From Deinococcus roseus (GTDB lineage: Bacteria; Deinococcota; Deinococci; Deinococcales; Deinococcaceae), in assembly GCF_014646895.1 (NCBI RefSeq), contig NZ_BMOD01000027.1:1-61361 (forward strand): a DNA stretch of 61,361 nucleotides. Direction: 5' to 3'. How positions within the stretch are numbered: position 1 is the stretch's first letter; each line of letters opens with the position of its first letter. The notes beneath the pieces were generated by a model. The model did no database searches. It was not told where the DNA came from and saw only the letters and a program-made list of their open reading frames with translations. A program made the position numbers and the translations under genes. Of the stretch, positions 41,427-50,680 are shown piece after piece.

Positions 41427-42111
41427 GTTGTTGCACCGACCAAACCCAAAAAAGCTGCAGTGCTGCTCTCTCTGGAAACCCAGGCACAAGCCCGTTCAAC
41501 AGCAGGTTCTGCCTGCCCTGCAACAGGTGATGCACCTGCTGGAAGCCCCTGGACCTGTGGCATTGCAGGTGATCACTTTTGTGGGAAATTTTGAAGCAAA
41601 CCCCTTTGTGGTTCCCCAGGAAGACCTCACCTTTCTGGCTTTGCCCATCGAGGTTCCACTGGAGCTTTACCAGATCCTGCTCCCCCATGAGCTCACCCAT
41701 GTGGTGCACCATTCATTCGGAAAGCTGACCCCGAGCTGGGAGCGCAGCATTGCTCAGGTGGTGCTGGAAGAGGGACTGGCCACGCGGGTCAGCCAGCAGC
41801 TTTTCCCTGGCCAGCCCGAGACCCGTTACATTGAAATGCAACAGTCTCCAGGGTGGCTTGCCCGGTGTCGGGAACAATCTGCCGAAATCTTTGCAGGCAT
41901 CTTGCCTTTTCTGTCAGAGGATCAATCTGAAGTGGTCTTCCAGTTCACCATGGGACAGGGCACCACAGCCCTGGAACGCGAAGCCTATTTTGTGGGCTGG
42001 GAGCTGGTGGGCAGGCTTTTGCAGGATGGCAGGTCCTTTGCTGAACTGGCCCGCATTCCAGCAGAAGACCTTCCCAGATTTGTGCGCACCCACCTGCAAA
42101 AGTTGCTGTGA
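41425..42111 (+). CDS. Cytoplasmic HExxH metallopeptidase, DUF2268-like
   Basis: A 228-residue protein with zinc motif LPHELTHVVHH near residue 90 and a downstream EEGLA Glu that would complete the site, as in DUF2268-type putative zinc peptidases. There is no signal peptide. No Shine-Dalgarno sequence precedes ATG 41425, and a -10-like TAGAAT lies 19 bases upstream, so translation may be from a very short or leaderless transcript, which is common in Deinococcus. TTG 41410 is an alternative start. It faces away from the maltodextrin genes. Confidence 0.7.
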   Translation: MLLHRPNPKKLQCCSLWKPRHKPVQQQVLPALQQVMHLLEAPGPVALQVITFVGNFEANPFVVPQEDLTFLALPIEVPLELYQILLPHELTHVVHHSFGKLTPSWERSIAQVVLEEGLATRVSQQLFPGQPETRYIEMQQSPGWLARCREQSAEIFAGILPFLSEDQSEVVFQFTMGQGTTALEREAYFVGWELVGRLLQDGRSFAELARIPAEDLPRFVRTHLQKLL

Positions 42112-42130
42112 ATTCAGCTGGAACTGCCTG

Positions 42131-42868
42131 TCACTTTCTGGGTTTTTTGCCCTTCTGAAGAGGCTTCTGTCTGGCCACCTGAATCCGTTCCAGCTGGCTG
42201 GCCTCCACACGGGTGGCGGTGTGCTGTTCTCCCTTGCGGTCGGTCCACTGGTCGATTTTCAGGCGACCCTGCACCCGCAGCACATCCCCCTCGCTGTACT
42301 GCCCCATGCCTTTTGCCACTTCACGCCAGGCCACGCACTCAAACTGGTGGTAGGTGTCGTTGGGAAGACCATCCACATCGGTGTAGGTTTCCATCACCAC
42401 CAGCGGGAAATGCAGCAGGGGGGTGCCGGCAGAGGTGGACCTGGGGTCGGGGGTGCGCAGGAGTTTCCCCTGCAAAACCACCTCATTCACCCCGCCTTTC
42501 AACCGGACATTGCCCTCCTGATCGGTGGTGAAGCGGGCATCTGGAAGCTCAATTCGTTCCACACTGCTGGCCCGGATTCGGGTGACAGAGGCTTTCTGGC
42601 CGTTTCCCAGTTTCCAGGTGTGCTGCTCCAGATGGCCTTCGATGGACAGCACCTGTCCCTTGCTGTACTTTTCCACCGCGGTGCGGGCCGCAGGTCCGGT
42701 GAGCAAAACCCCATGCATCCAGGGAAGGATGCGTTCTCCGGCAGGACCCTGAACTTTTTCCTCTCCAGACAGAAGGAGTTCACAGCTGGGTCTGCCGCCT
42801 GTGGAAAGCTGCAATTCGGGATCTCTGGTCAGGCTTCCAACCAGCCTGATGGTGTGCACGTTGTTCAA
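42131..42868 (-). CDS. Single-stranded DNA-binding protein paralogue with two OB folds and no acidic tail
   Basis: A 245-residue SSB-like protein with two tandem OB folds in one chain (about 1-110, VHTIRLVGSLTRDPEL; about 125-235, VNEVVLQGKLLRTPDP), the architecture of Deinococcus-Thermus SSB. The glycine-rich linker and acidic DDDLPF-like tip that recruits partner proteins are absent; it ends with a basic QKGKKPRK. It may bind single-stranded DNA without recruiting the usual SSB partners, perhaps a specialised repair or uptake role. It converges on the DUF2268-like gene. Confidence 0.88.
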   Translation of the reverse strand: MNNVHTIRLVGSLTRDPELQLSTGGRPSCELLLSGEEKVQGPAGERILPWMHGVLLTGPAARTAVEKYSKGQVLSIEGHLEQHTWKLGNGQKASVTRIRASSVERIELPDARFTTDQEGNVRLKGGVNEVVLQGKLLRTPDPRSTSAGTPLLHFPLVVMETYTDVDGLPNDTYHQFECVAWREVAKGMGQYSEGDVLRVQGRLKIDQWTDRKGEQHTATRVEASQLERIQVARQKPLQKGKKPRK

Positions 42869-42937
42869 AAAGACCTCTTTCTGCCTTCAGCATAGGGTCT
42901 TGACCTGCACAACACCAGTCCTGTTTCTGAACGGCGC

Positions 42938-43243
42938 TCAAAAAGACAGCTGTCCAGAATCCAGCACCTGCTGCCCCTGTGTCTGGATCTGCGGATAAAG
43001 CCGTTCAAATTCACTCAGGGCTTCTTCCAGAGAAGCAGCCTGCCTGTCCAGCAGGATCCTTTCCCCCTGCGGGTCCAGCACCTGTACCCCATAACGGATG
43101 CTGTTTCCAGGATGGGTGGGAGATCCGGTCTGGTAAAAAAAGGCGATCTGGGACGCACCACCCTGATACACAGGAAGTCGAAAAAAACCTTCATGGGAGC
43201 TGCTCCAGGCAGTTTCCAGCCGGATGTTTTCAATCTGGGTCAT
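42938..43243 (-). CDS. Hypothetical protein, about 100 residues
   Basis: A soluble 101-residue protein starting MTQIENIRLE, with no signal peptide or recognised domain. Beta-rich N-terminal half (FFRLPVYQGG, SIRYGVQVLDPQG) and a C-terminal helix (SLEEALSEFERLYPQI). Start 43243 is preferred over the longer frame to 43321, which overlaps the divergent promoter region. It is divergent from the cupin gene and upstream of the SSB paralogue on the same strand. Confidence 0.55.
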   Translation of the reverse strand: MTQIENIRLETAWSSSHEGFFRLPVYQGGASQIAFFYQTGSPTHPGNSIRYGVQVLDPQGERILLDRQAASLEEALSEFERLYPQIQTQGQQVLDSGQLSF

Positions 43244-43396
43244 GCTGCCATTGTGGCACTGCTGGACTTTTTGTTTTTTGTGATTTGCTTCAATCCTCTG
43301 GAGGGCTGCAACAACCCGCAACCTGCAACCCCTCTCTTTTGCCCTGCCCTCCCTCGTCTAAAATGGAACAGGCTTGCACCCCGAAAGGAAAACCCC

Positions 43397-43783
43397 ATGA
43401 CCGACACACCCCTGAAAAAAGTGAATTTGCAGGAGAAATTCAGCCAGATTTCCGACCACTGGAACCCTCGCGTGGTGGGGGAATGGTCCGGCCAGCAGGT
43501 GAAACTCGCCAAATTCAAAGGCCAGTTTGACTGGCACTTCCACGAAAACGAAGACGAGGTGTTTCTGGTGGTGCGTGGCGTGATGCGCATGGGCCTGCGC
43601 GACCCCGATGAACGCGAAGTGCTGGTGGAGGAAGGTGAATTCCTGATCGTGCCAAAAGGCGTTCACCACTGCCCTGCTGCCCACACCGAGGAAACCTGGG
43701 TGATGATGCTGGAGCCCGCCACCACCCTGAACACCGGAAACCTGCAAAACGAACGCACCCGGAATACGCTGGAACACCTGTAG
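43397..43783 (+). CDS. Small cupin-domain protein
   Basis: A 128-residue single-domain cupin. Motif 1 is WHFHENEDEVFLVVRG with two His and a Glu for metal binding, and motif 2 is GEFLIVPKGVHHCPAA with the last His. AAAGGAA precedes the ATG. Such cupins bind a metal and act as isomerases, dioxygenases or sensors; this one cannot be assigned further. Confidence 0.85.
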   Translation: MTDTPLKKVNLQEKFSQISDHWNPRVVGEWSGQQVKLAKFKGQFDWHFHENEDEVFLVVRGVMRMGLRDPDEREVLVEEGEFLIVPKGVHHCPAAHTEETWVMMLEPATTLNTGNLQNERTRNTLEHL

Positions 43784-43837
43784 ATCAGAACAAGGCTGAA
43801 GGAAAACATCCTCCAGCCCTTCTGGATTGTTGAGGGT

Positions 43838-45919
43838 TCACTCCACCCGTCTGAGCAGCAGCACCTGGCTCTGGAAATCCTGCAGTTTCACGTCCAGGCC
43901 GCGTTCCATCCAGGCCAGACCGGAACGCACCTCATCTCCAAGCTGGTAGGTTCCCCGGGGGTCCAGACCCTGCAGCTTGAGGGTAGGCGCAGGCTGGTAG
44001 TAGCGGGACACATGGGTTTTGAAGGTGAACACCACGCTTTCCCGCTGGTCCTGAGAAACGTACTGCACAGCGGAAATCGGGTGCTGGCTGGGGGAACGCA
44101 GCCGGTAAAGGTCTCCCTGATGGATGATGTGCCGGATCCCTTTGTACTGCTGGATCAGGTTTGCTGCTTCTGTTTTTTCCGCTTCAGACCAGTGCAGGAT
44201 GTGCCCGCCAATTCCCAGCACCCCGCACATGGCAGCATGGAATCGAAACTCCAGCGAGAAGCGGTCCTTGCCCCAGTCGGTGGCCCAGGCTTCCATGGTG
44301 TTTGCCGGGTACACCAGAGAATAGCCTTCCTGAATCTGCAGTCTTGCTGCCGGGTCGGTGCAGTCGCTGATCCAGGCCTGATCTGCAATCCTGAGCATGC
44401 CTGCGTCTGCACGGCCTCCTCCACCAGAGCAGGTTTGCCAGACCACAGCAGGGTGTTTTTCCCGCAGGGTGCCCCACACCCGGTAGAGTCCCTGCACGTG
44501 CCGCACCCACAGTTCTTTCGGGTTGCCCGCAAAAGAGGGCCAGCCTGGTTCTGAAACGTAACGGTTGAAATCCCACTTGATGAAGGAAATGTCGTGTTTG
44601 CTCAGCAGGTCGTCCAGCAGGGCAATCAGGTGGTCCTGCACGTCCGTTCTGCCCAGATTCAGGATCAGCTGGTTTCGGGCTTCGTTGCGTGCTCTGCCTT
44701 CAAAGTGGTACACCCAGTCGGGGTGCGCTCTGTACAGGGTGCTGTTGGGGTTGACCATTTCCGGCTCCACCCACAGTCCGAAATCCATCCCCAGACCTTT
44801 GACTTTTTCAATCAGGGGGTTCAGGCCATCCGGGAATTTCTGTGCATCGGGCCACCAGTCTCCCAGTGCGGCAGTGTCCTGGTGACGGCCCTGAAACCAG
44901 CCGTCGTCCATCACGAAGAGTTCAATGCCCATTCTCGCAGCCACTTCTGCAAGTGCAGATTGGCCTTCCACGGTGACATCGAAGGTGGTGGCTTCCCAGG
45001 AGTTGTAGAGCACTTTGCGGGTGAGGCCAGGATGGGGAAGTTGACCGCGCAGGTGCTGGTGGAGGTTCCTGCTGGCTGCTCCAAATCCCTGATTGGTGTA
45101 TCCGGCAAGGCTGGTGGGGGTTTCAAAGCTTTCTCCGGGTTTTAAAGTCCACTCGAAATCCCAGTCGTTCACCCCGAGCAGAAGGCGGGTCTGGTGGGCG
45201 TTGGTTTTTTCAGCCACCAGTTTGAAGTTTCCACTCCAGGCGAGCAGCCCGAACCAGACTTCCCCGTGGGTTTCGCTGGCGGTTTCATCTGCACGGTCCA
45301 CAGCAAAAAACGGGTGGTGCAGGTGGCTGGTGGTGAGGGTGCGGCTTTCCAGAATTTTGCTGCCTTCCTGCAAAACATCTTTCTGGATGCGAAATTCATC
45401 CAGCCACTGGCCCGAAAGGTGGGTCAGGCAGTAGGTCTCCCCTGCAGGCAAATGCCACATTGCAGAGAAGACACGTTCGATGGTGAGCGTCTGGCTTCCG
45501 GTGTTTTTCAGGGTGGTCCAGCGCTCGATCAGGTCTGCCTGTTCATCGATGCGGTAATGCAACGTGACTTGCAGGCCAGTCAGGTCGTCCTGCAGAACGA
45601 TTTCCAGAATATGACCGTTCAAATGGCTGTCCACAAAAGACAACACGCTGTCCCGGATGCCCTGCTCCGTGCTGATTTTGATGGCAGGCTCTGCGTACCT
45701 GAGGCCTCCATATGCCTGAAATTCCTCCTGGCTCAGGTGGGGTGGGTTCACAAAAGACACTTCGGACTGGGGAACTTCTGCAGCCGGGTAATCTGCAGCT
45801 CTGGGGAGTTTCACACCCCAGTAGCGGTGCACCAGCAGTCCAGCAGCGTTGATTCCAAAAGCGTAGGCGGTGTTCCGGGTTTCCAGAATCCAGCCCTGAG
45901 GGGTGTGCAAAATGGGCAT
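43838..45919 (-). CDS. GH36 alpha-galactosidase
   Basis: Removes alpha-1,6-galactose from raffinose-family oligosaccharides or galactomannan fragments. The 693-residue protein has the GH36 N-terminal beta-supersandwich, a TIM barrel with nucleophile Asp in FIKWDFNRY and acid/base Asp in ISDCTDP, the substrate-binding pair in FVMDDGWF, and a C-terminal beta domain. It has no signal peptide, so it is cytoplasmic. GGAGAG precedes the ATG. It stands alone, without a dedicated transporter next to it. Confidence 0.93.
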   Translation of the reverse strand: MPILHTPQGWILETRNTAYAFGINAAGLLVHRYWGVKLPRAADYPAAEVPQSEVSFVNPPHLSQEEFQAYGGLRYAEPAIKISTEQGIRDSVLSFVDSHLNGHILEIVLQDDLTGLQVTLHYRIDEQADLIERWTTLKNTGSQTLTIERVFSAMWHLPAGETYCLTHLSGQWLDEFRIQKDVLQEGSKILESRTLTTSHLHHPFFAVDRADETASETHGEVWFGLLAWSGNFKLVAEKTNAHQTRLLLGVNDWDFEWTLKPGESFETPTSLAGYTNQGFGAASRNLHQHLRGQLPHPGLTRKVLYNSWEATTFDVTVEGQSALAEVAARMGIELFVMDDGWFQGRHQDTAALGDWWPDAQKFPDGLNPLIEKVKGLGMDFGLWVEPEMVNPNSTLYRAHPDWVYHFEGRARNEARNQLILNLGRTDVQDHLIALLDDLLSKHDISFIKWDFNRYVSEPGWPSFAGNPKELWVRHVQGLYRVWGTLREKHPAVVWQTCSGGGGRADAGMLRIADQAWISDCTDPAARLQIQEGYSLVYPANTMEAWATDWGKDRFSLEFRFHAAMCGVLGIGGHILHWSEAEKTEAANLIQQYKGIRHIIHQGDLYRLRSPSQHPISAVQYVSQDQRESVVFTFKTHVSRYYQPAPTLKLQGLDPRGTYQLGDEVRSGLAWMERGLDVKLQDFQSQVLLLRRVE

Positions 45920-46017
45920 GTTCTCTCTCCAGATGCTTCAAAGGGAGGCCCTATTGATCTACGCAAAAACAAGGGCAGGTGATCTGACCATCTGAACCGT
46001 TCTATTCGCTTTGCTCA

Positions 46018-46041
46018 GCAAAAAGAACTTGCAGTTCTTTT
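46018..46041 (-). terminator. Terminator of the aldo/keto reductase gene
   Basis: AAAAAGAAC-TTGCA-GTTCTTTTT, a symmetrical hairpin with A/T flanks that could act in either direction, about 40 bases past the reductase stop. Confidence 0.75.
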
Positions 46042-46078
46042 TGCGAACATCAATAAAGCCTCCCCGAAAAAGTGCGGT

Positions 46079-47080
46079 TTACTGTTGCAGGATGCCTTCG
46101 ATGGTCTGCAGTTCTTCTGCGGTAAAAGTCAGGTTGTCCAGTGCACCCACTGCGTCTGTGACCTGCTCGGGACGGCTGGCCCCGATCAGTGCAGAAGTGA
46201 CTTCGCTGTGCCGCAGCACCCAGGCCAGTGCCACCTGCGCCAGGGTCTGACCACGCTCTTTTGCGAACTGGTTCAGCTGGAAAATCTGCTCCAGACGCTT
46301 TTCAGAGATGTGCTCCGGACGCAGGAAGTGGGCACGGGCAGCACGGGAATCTTCGGGGATGCCCTTCAGGTATTTGTCGGTCAGCATGCCCTGGGCCAGT
46401 GGGGAAAACACGATGCTGCCAATCCCTTCATCCCTGAGGGCTTCCAGCAGGCCCTCTTCAATCCAGCGGTTGAACATGCTGTAAGACGGCTGGTGAATCA
46501 CAAAAGGGGTGCCCAGGCTTTTCAGGATGTGGGAGGCCTGGCGGGTCTGCTCGGGTTTGTAGTTGGAAATCCCCACGTACAGCGCACGCCCACTGCGCAC
46601 GATGTGGTCCAGGGCACGCATGGTTTCTTCCAGAGGGGTTTCAGGGTCGGGGCGGTGGTGGTAGAAGATGTCCACATAATCCAGACCCATGCGTTTCAAA
46701 CTCTGGTCCAGGCTGGCAATCAAATACTTTCTGGACCCGAAGTTGCCGTAAGGCCCTTCCCACATGTCGTATCCAGCTTTGGTGGCAATGATGAGTTCAT
46801 CACGGTAAGGCCTGAAATCCGAGGCCAGAACGCGGCCAAAGTTCTCCTCGGCACTGCCTGGAGGGGGGCCGTAGTTGTTGGCAAGGTCAAAGTGGGTGAT
46901 GCCCAGATCGAAACTGGTGCGCAGGATCTTGCGTCCAGTTTCCAGGCGGTCCACCCCACCAAAGTTGTGCCAGAGGCCCAGGGAGATGCGGGGCAGCAGC
47001 AGGCCACTGCGGCCCAGCCTTGCGTACTTCATGTGTGCATAACGGTTTTCTGCCGCCAGATAATGGTCTGGTTTGTTCAT
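46079..47080 (-). CDS. Aldo/keto reductase, YghZ/Gpr type
   Basis: A 333-residue NADPH-dependent reductase of the AKR14-like group (E. coli YghZ, L-glyceraldehyde-3-phosphate reductase) that detoxifies aldehydes such as methylglyoxal. The catalytic tetrad is visible as FDLANNYG (Asp, Tyr), ATKAGYD (Lys) and FYHHRPD (His), and LIGASRPEQV forms part of the cofactor site. Monocistronic, terminated by the hairpin at 46018-46041. Confidence 0.88.
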   Translation of the reverse strand: MNKPDHYLAAENRYAHMKYARLGRSGLLLPRISLGLWHNFGGVDRLETGRKILRTSFDLGITHFDLANNYGPPPGSAEENFGRVLASDFRPYRDELIIATKAGYDMWEGPYGNFGSRKYLIASLDQSLKRMGLDYVDIFYHHRPDPETPLEETMRALDHIVRSGRALYVGISNYKPEQTRQASHILKSLGTPFVIHQPSYSMFNRWIEEGLLEALRDEGIGSIVFSPLAQGMLTDKYLKGIPEDSRAARAHFLRPEHISEKRLEQIFQLNQFAKERGQTLAQVALAWVLRHSEVTSALIGASRPEQVTDAVGALDNLTFTAEELQTIEGILQQ

Positions 47081-47532
47081 GCTTGAAGCTTAACAGGATT
47101 TTTGCCAGAGGCTGAAGGGGAACAGGGCGCAATGGTATAGATCAAAGCCATCAGGCTTAATGGAAAATTTCTTGCACCAGAAACAGAATTTTCAATTTTC
47201 AAATTTTCAAAACGAAGGACTTCCCGAAAAAATTTTCAAAACTTCATGCTGGGCAGCAGGCAGGATGCAGGCCCTTTTCTCTTGCTTGACTTTGACAGGC
47301 TGCGAAGGTCAAAATTTGATTTTTCGCAAATCCTGCAGCCCCCGGTTCTGCTGATAAGTCATTCTCAACAAAAACCGCTCCAGTAAGCCATTCAGCGCTC
47401 TCCTATACATCAGGCTTGAGGGTCAAAAAGCAGTGGTTATGCTCGAAAAAATGCACCCCACCCCTGGGTGCTGTCGCAAGAATTTGATCCTTCAAATTCC
47501 CCTCTTCTCATCCCAGCAAAGGAAACCCACCC
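47081..47532. other. Intergenic region with AT-rich TTTTCAA tandem repeats
   Basis: About 450 bases. Between 47186 and 47241 the unit TTTTCAA(A) occurs four times, three of them in tandem. No gene was seen. It forms the divergent promoter region of the aldo/keto reductase and the MFS gene. Confidence 0.6.
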
Positions 47533-48777
47533 GTGCCCCTGCTCCCTGCACTTGTTCCTGCTGCCCTGATTCCCTCTGGACTCCGGGGCCGCACCATGAA
47601 AATCGCCATCCTGGAAGGCTGCGTCTGGTCGGTGTATGCCAACTGGTTGCTGGGACCCATCACCATCGGGTACCTCAGTCACCTGGGGGCAGACACCCGA
47701 ATGCTGGCCCTGGCAGGCAGCATCCCCTTTCTGTCCCAGATGGTGGGACCCTTCAGTGCCTGGCTCTCGGGCAAAATCAGCACCCGCCGCAAGCTGATGT
47801 TCTACCTGGGCATCTTCAGCCGGGTGGCGGGTTTGCTGCCCATCCTGGCCACCTTTCCTTTCATTCCGCTGGATGGCAAAATCACCCTGGTGCTGCTCAG
47901 CCTGGTGCTGGCCCACGTGTTCCAGTCTGCCTCGGGCCTGTTGTGGCAGGGCATCATGTCCGATGTGGTCCCGGAAAAAGTGCGCGGACGTTACTTCGGG
48001 TACCGCAACGGCCTGAGTGGGGTGTTCACCATGGCCGCCTCGGTGGGGGCAGGGCTGCTGATTGACCACATCGCCTCACCGGACAGTTACCGCTGGCTTT
48101 TTGTTGCTGCACTGGGCATGGGGGTGTTTTCGGTGCTGCTGTACCTGTCTTACCTGGACCCCAACCCCGACAGCCCCACCATGCGTTTCCGGGAAGGTTT
48201 CACCCGTCCCCTGAGAGACCGTGAATTTTTGCCTTTCGTGAAAACCACCGTGATGTGGAGCATCGTGCAGGCTTTGCTGACCGTGCTGGTGGTGCCTTAC
48301 TTGCTGCAAAAACAGCACCTCAGCATGACCCAGATTGGGATTTACACAGCCCTGGCTTCGCTGACCACGCTGTTCACCAATTACGGGGTGGGACTGGTGA
48401 TTGACCGCTGTCCGCCCAGGAGAGTGCTGCAGGGCTCCATCCTGCTCAGTGCGGTGCTGCTGCCTGTGGTGCTGGTGCTGCTGGATGTCACCCATCAGGT
48501 GTGGCTGGTGTGGGTGCTGGCCGCGCTGGAAGCCGTGATTTACAACACCGTCAACCTTTCGCTTTTTGATCTTGGGGTAAAAGCCACCCACAACAAACCC
48601 CGTGTGGGGTATTACGCCCTCAACAACCTGCTGAACGGCAGTGCCTCTTTTCTGGCAGGACTGGCAGCAGGATGGTCGGTCAGTTTGCTGGAACACTGGA
48701 CCTCGGGTGCCTACCTGTGCCTGTTCATCGGGGTGGGGTTGCTGCGCCTGCTCCTGATTGGAAGGGTGCGGGTGTAA
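47533..48777 (+). CDS. MFS transporter
   Basis: A 414-residue major facilitator with about 12 hydrophobic segments. The loop 2-3 motif is degenerate (SAWLSGKISTRRKL), and a second copy lies in the C-terminal half (LVIDRCPPRRVL). It translates from a GTG with AAAGGAAA upstream. The substrate is unknown; weak similarity of form to multidrug or sugar effluxers is all that can be said. It is followed about 100 bases later by the CHASE3-GGDEF gene. Confidence 0.8.
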   Translation: MPLLPALVPAALIPSGLRGRTMKIAILEGCVWSVYANWLLGPITIGYLSHLGADTRMLALAGSIPFLSQMVGPFSAWLSGKISTRRKLMFYLGIFSRVAGLLPILATFPFIPLDGKITLVLLSLVLAHVFQSASGLLWQGIMSDVVPEKVRGRYFGYRNGLSGVFTMAASVGAGLLIDHIASPDSYRWLFVAALGMGVFSVLLYLSYLDPNPDSPTMRFREGFTRPLRDREFLPFVKTTVMWSIVQALLTVLVVPYLLQKQHLSMTQIGIYTALASLTTLFTNYGVGLVIDRCPPRRVLQGSILLSAVLLPVVLVLLDVTHQVWLVWVLAALEAVIYNTVNLSLFDLGVKATHNKPRVGYYALNNLLNGSASFLAGLAAGWSVSLLEHWTSGAYLCLFIGVGLLRLLLIGRVRV

Positions 48778-48874
48778 CGGGGAAACCTGCATCAGAGGAC
48801 TGAACCCACCAGTCTGACTTCAAGATGAGAAATTTCCCAGCATCTTTCTCAGCGGAAGTGGCTAACATGAGAAC

Positions 48875-50680
48875 ATGCGGACCGTTCGGAGCTACATCCT
48901 CCAGCACAAAGTCCTCACCTGGGTGTTGTTGGTGTTCGCTGCAGTGGTCGTGTTGCTGGGCAACCTGCTGAACAGCTACTACACCCTCATTCAGGAACGC
49001 TACACCCAGGAGCAAAACCAGACCCAGGGCATCATGGAAGCCCTGCTGAACCTGGAGACGGGCTCTCGCGGTTACGTGATCACCGGCAAAACCGAGTTTC
49101 TGGAACCTTTTGAACTGGGGAAAAAACAATTTCCCAGCAGCATTGCTGACGTGCAAACCCTGATTCTGGACGGTCCCAGAAACCGCCAGCAGGACCGCTT
49201 GAAACTGCTGCAGGACATCAACGATGCAGGAAAAGACTGGCTGCAGTACGCCAAGGGCCTGCAGCAGCTGCGCGCGGTGAACTTCCAGCAGGCCCAGCGT
49301 CTGGTGACCTCCAACGCAGGCAAACGCCGCATGGACCACCTGCGCCTCTTGATGGCCCAGCTTCAGACCGTGCAGATGGAATTGCTGACTTCGGCCCGCA
49401 ACAAAAGCCAGTCCACCCTGCGGATCATCCAGATCAGCAGCCTGCTGGGCATGCTGCTGGCAGCCCTGGCTGCACTCTGGCAGGGCCTGAGGCTGGCCTC
49501 CAGAATGACCCTGGTGTTCCAGCGCATGTTGCAGGGCACCCGGGCCATCACGCAGGGCGATTACTCCCATCAGGTTCCCACCCATGTCCCCTTCCAGGAA
49601 GCCCGTCTGGTGGCCGAGGATTTCAACCACATGGCCCAGAAACTGGTGCTCTCCCGGCAGGCCATTCAGGATTCGCAGACCACCCTCACCCATAACAATC
49701 TGGCCCTGGAAAAAATCAACTCCGAAATCACCCGCCTGTCCAGCCTGTCCGACCAGCTGCAAACCTGCCTGACCCTGCAGGAGGCCTACCACACCCTGAC
49801 TTTCCTGCTGCCGGACTTTCTGCCGGGAAGTTCTGGAGAGGTGATGCTGTTCAATGCCAGCCGCAACCAGCTCAGCCAGTTTGTGGTGTGGGGCAACGAT
49901 CCGCTGAACCTGCACACCCTCACCATGACCCCCAGCGAGTGCTTCTCCCTGCGCATTGGACAGCCTTACGAGGTGCACCCGGACCACAAGATGATGCCCT
50001 GCCCTTTCATGGGAGAAACCCAGAATTATCAGTGTGTTCCCATGCTCGCTCAGGGTGACACCGTGGGCATCTTCCGGGTGAAAAACACGGAACACCGCCC
50101 GGACCAGAACCAGTTGACCCGCAATCTGGCCAAGCAACTGGCCCTTGCCATTGCCAATTTGCAGCTGCGGGAAGCCCTGCGCAACCAGTCCATCCGGGAC
50201 GGGCTGACCGGGGTGTACAACCGGCGTTACTTCGAGGAGGCCTACCAGAGGGAACTGGACCGCACCGCCCGCCACCTGCATCCTCTGGGCGTGCTGATGC
50301 TGGATGTGGACCACTTCAAACGCTACAACGACACCCACGGCCATGAAGCGGGAGATGCAGTGCTGAAAAGCTTTGGTCAATTGCTGGGCCGCACGGTGCG
50401 GTCCAGCGATCTGGTGTGCCGTTATGGCGGAGAGGAATTTGTGGTGCTGCTCCCAGAAACCGATCTGGACACTGCCCTCAAGGTGGCCGAAAAAATCCGC
50501 ACAGGCACCGAGCAGATGCAACCCCTCACCCAGGATGGGCTGAAATTGCCTTTCATCACGGTTTCTGTGGGGGTGGCTTCCACCAGCAGCACAACTGGCG
50601 AAACCCTGCTGTCTGCTGCAGATCAGGCCCTGTATGCTTCCAAAAAAGCCGGGCGCAATCGGGTGACGGCTGCTTCTTGA
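48875..50680 (+). CDS. Membrane diguanylate cyclase: CHASE3, HAMP-like, GAF and GGDEF
   Basis: A 601-residue cyclase. A first membrane segment (about 14-32), an exported CHASE3 domain with the signature LNLETGSRGYVITG (about 57-70), a second membrane segment (about 188-206), a HAMP-like linker, a GAF-like domain (about 295-435) and a GGDEF domain with RYGGEEF and an RxxD inhibitory site (RSSD). It would make cyclic-di-GMP in response to an external cue, subject to product inhibition. Confidence 0.9.
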   Translation: MRTVRSYILQHKVLTWVLLVFAAVVVLLGNLLNSYYTLIQERYTQEQNQTQGIMEALLNLETGSRGYVITGKTEFLEPFELGKKQFPSSIADVQTLILDGPRNRQQDRLKLLQDINDAGKDWLQYAKGLQQLRAVNFQQAQRLVTSNAGKRRMDHLRLLMAQLQTVQMELLTSARNKSQSTLRIIQISSLLGMLLAALAALWQGLRLASRMTLVFQRMLQGTRAITQGDYSHQVPTHVPFQEARLVAEDFNHMAQKLVLSRQAIQDSQTTLTHNNLALEKINSEITRLSSLSDQLQTCLTLQEAYHTLTFLLPDFLPGSSGEVMLFNASRNQLSQFVVWGNDPLNLHTLTMTPSECFSLRIGQPYEVHPDHKMMPCPFMGETQNYQCVPMLAQGDTVGIFRVKNTEHRPDQNQLTRNLAKQLALAIANLQLREALRNQSIRDGLTGVYNRRYFEEAYQRELDRTARHLHPLGVLMLDVDHFKRYNDTHGHEAGDAVLKSFGQLLGRTVRSSDLVCRYGGEEFVVLLPETDLDTALKVAEKIRTGTEQMQPLTQDGLKLPFITVSVGVASTSSTTGETLLSAADQALYASKKAGRNRVTAAS

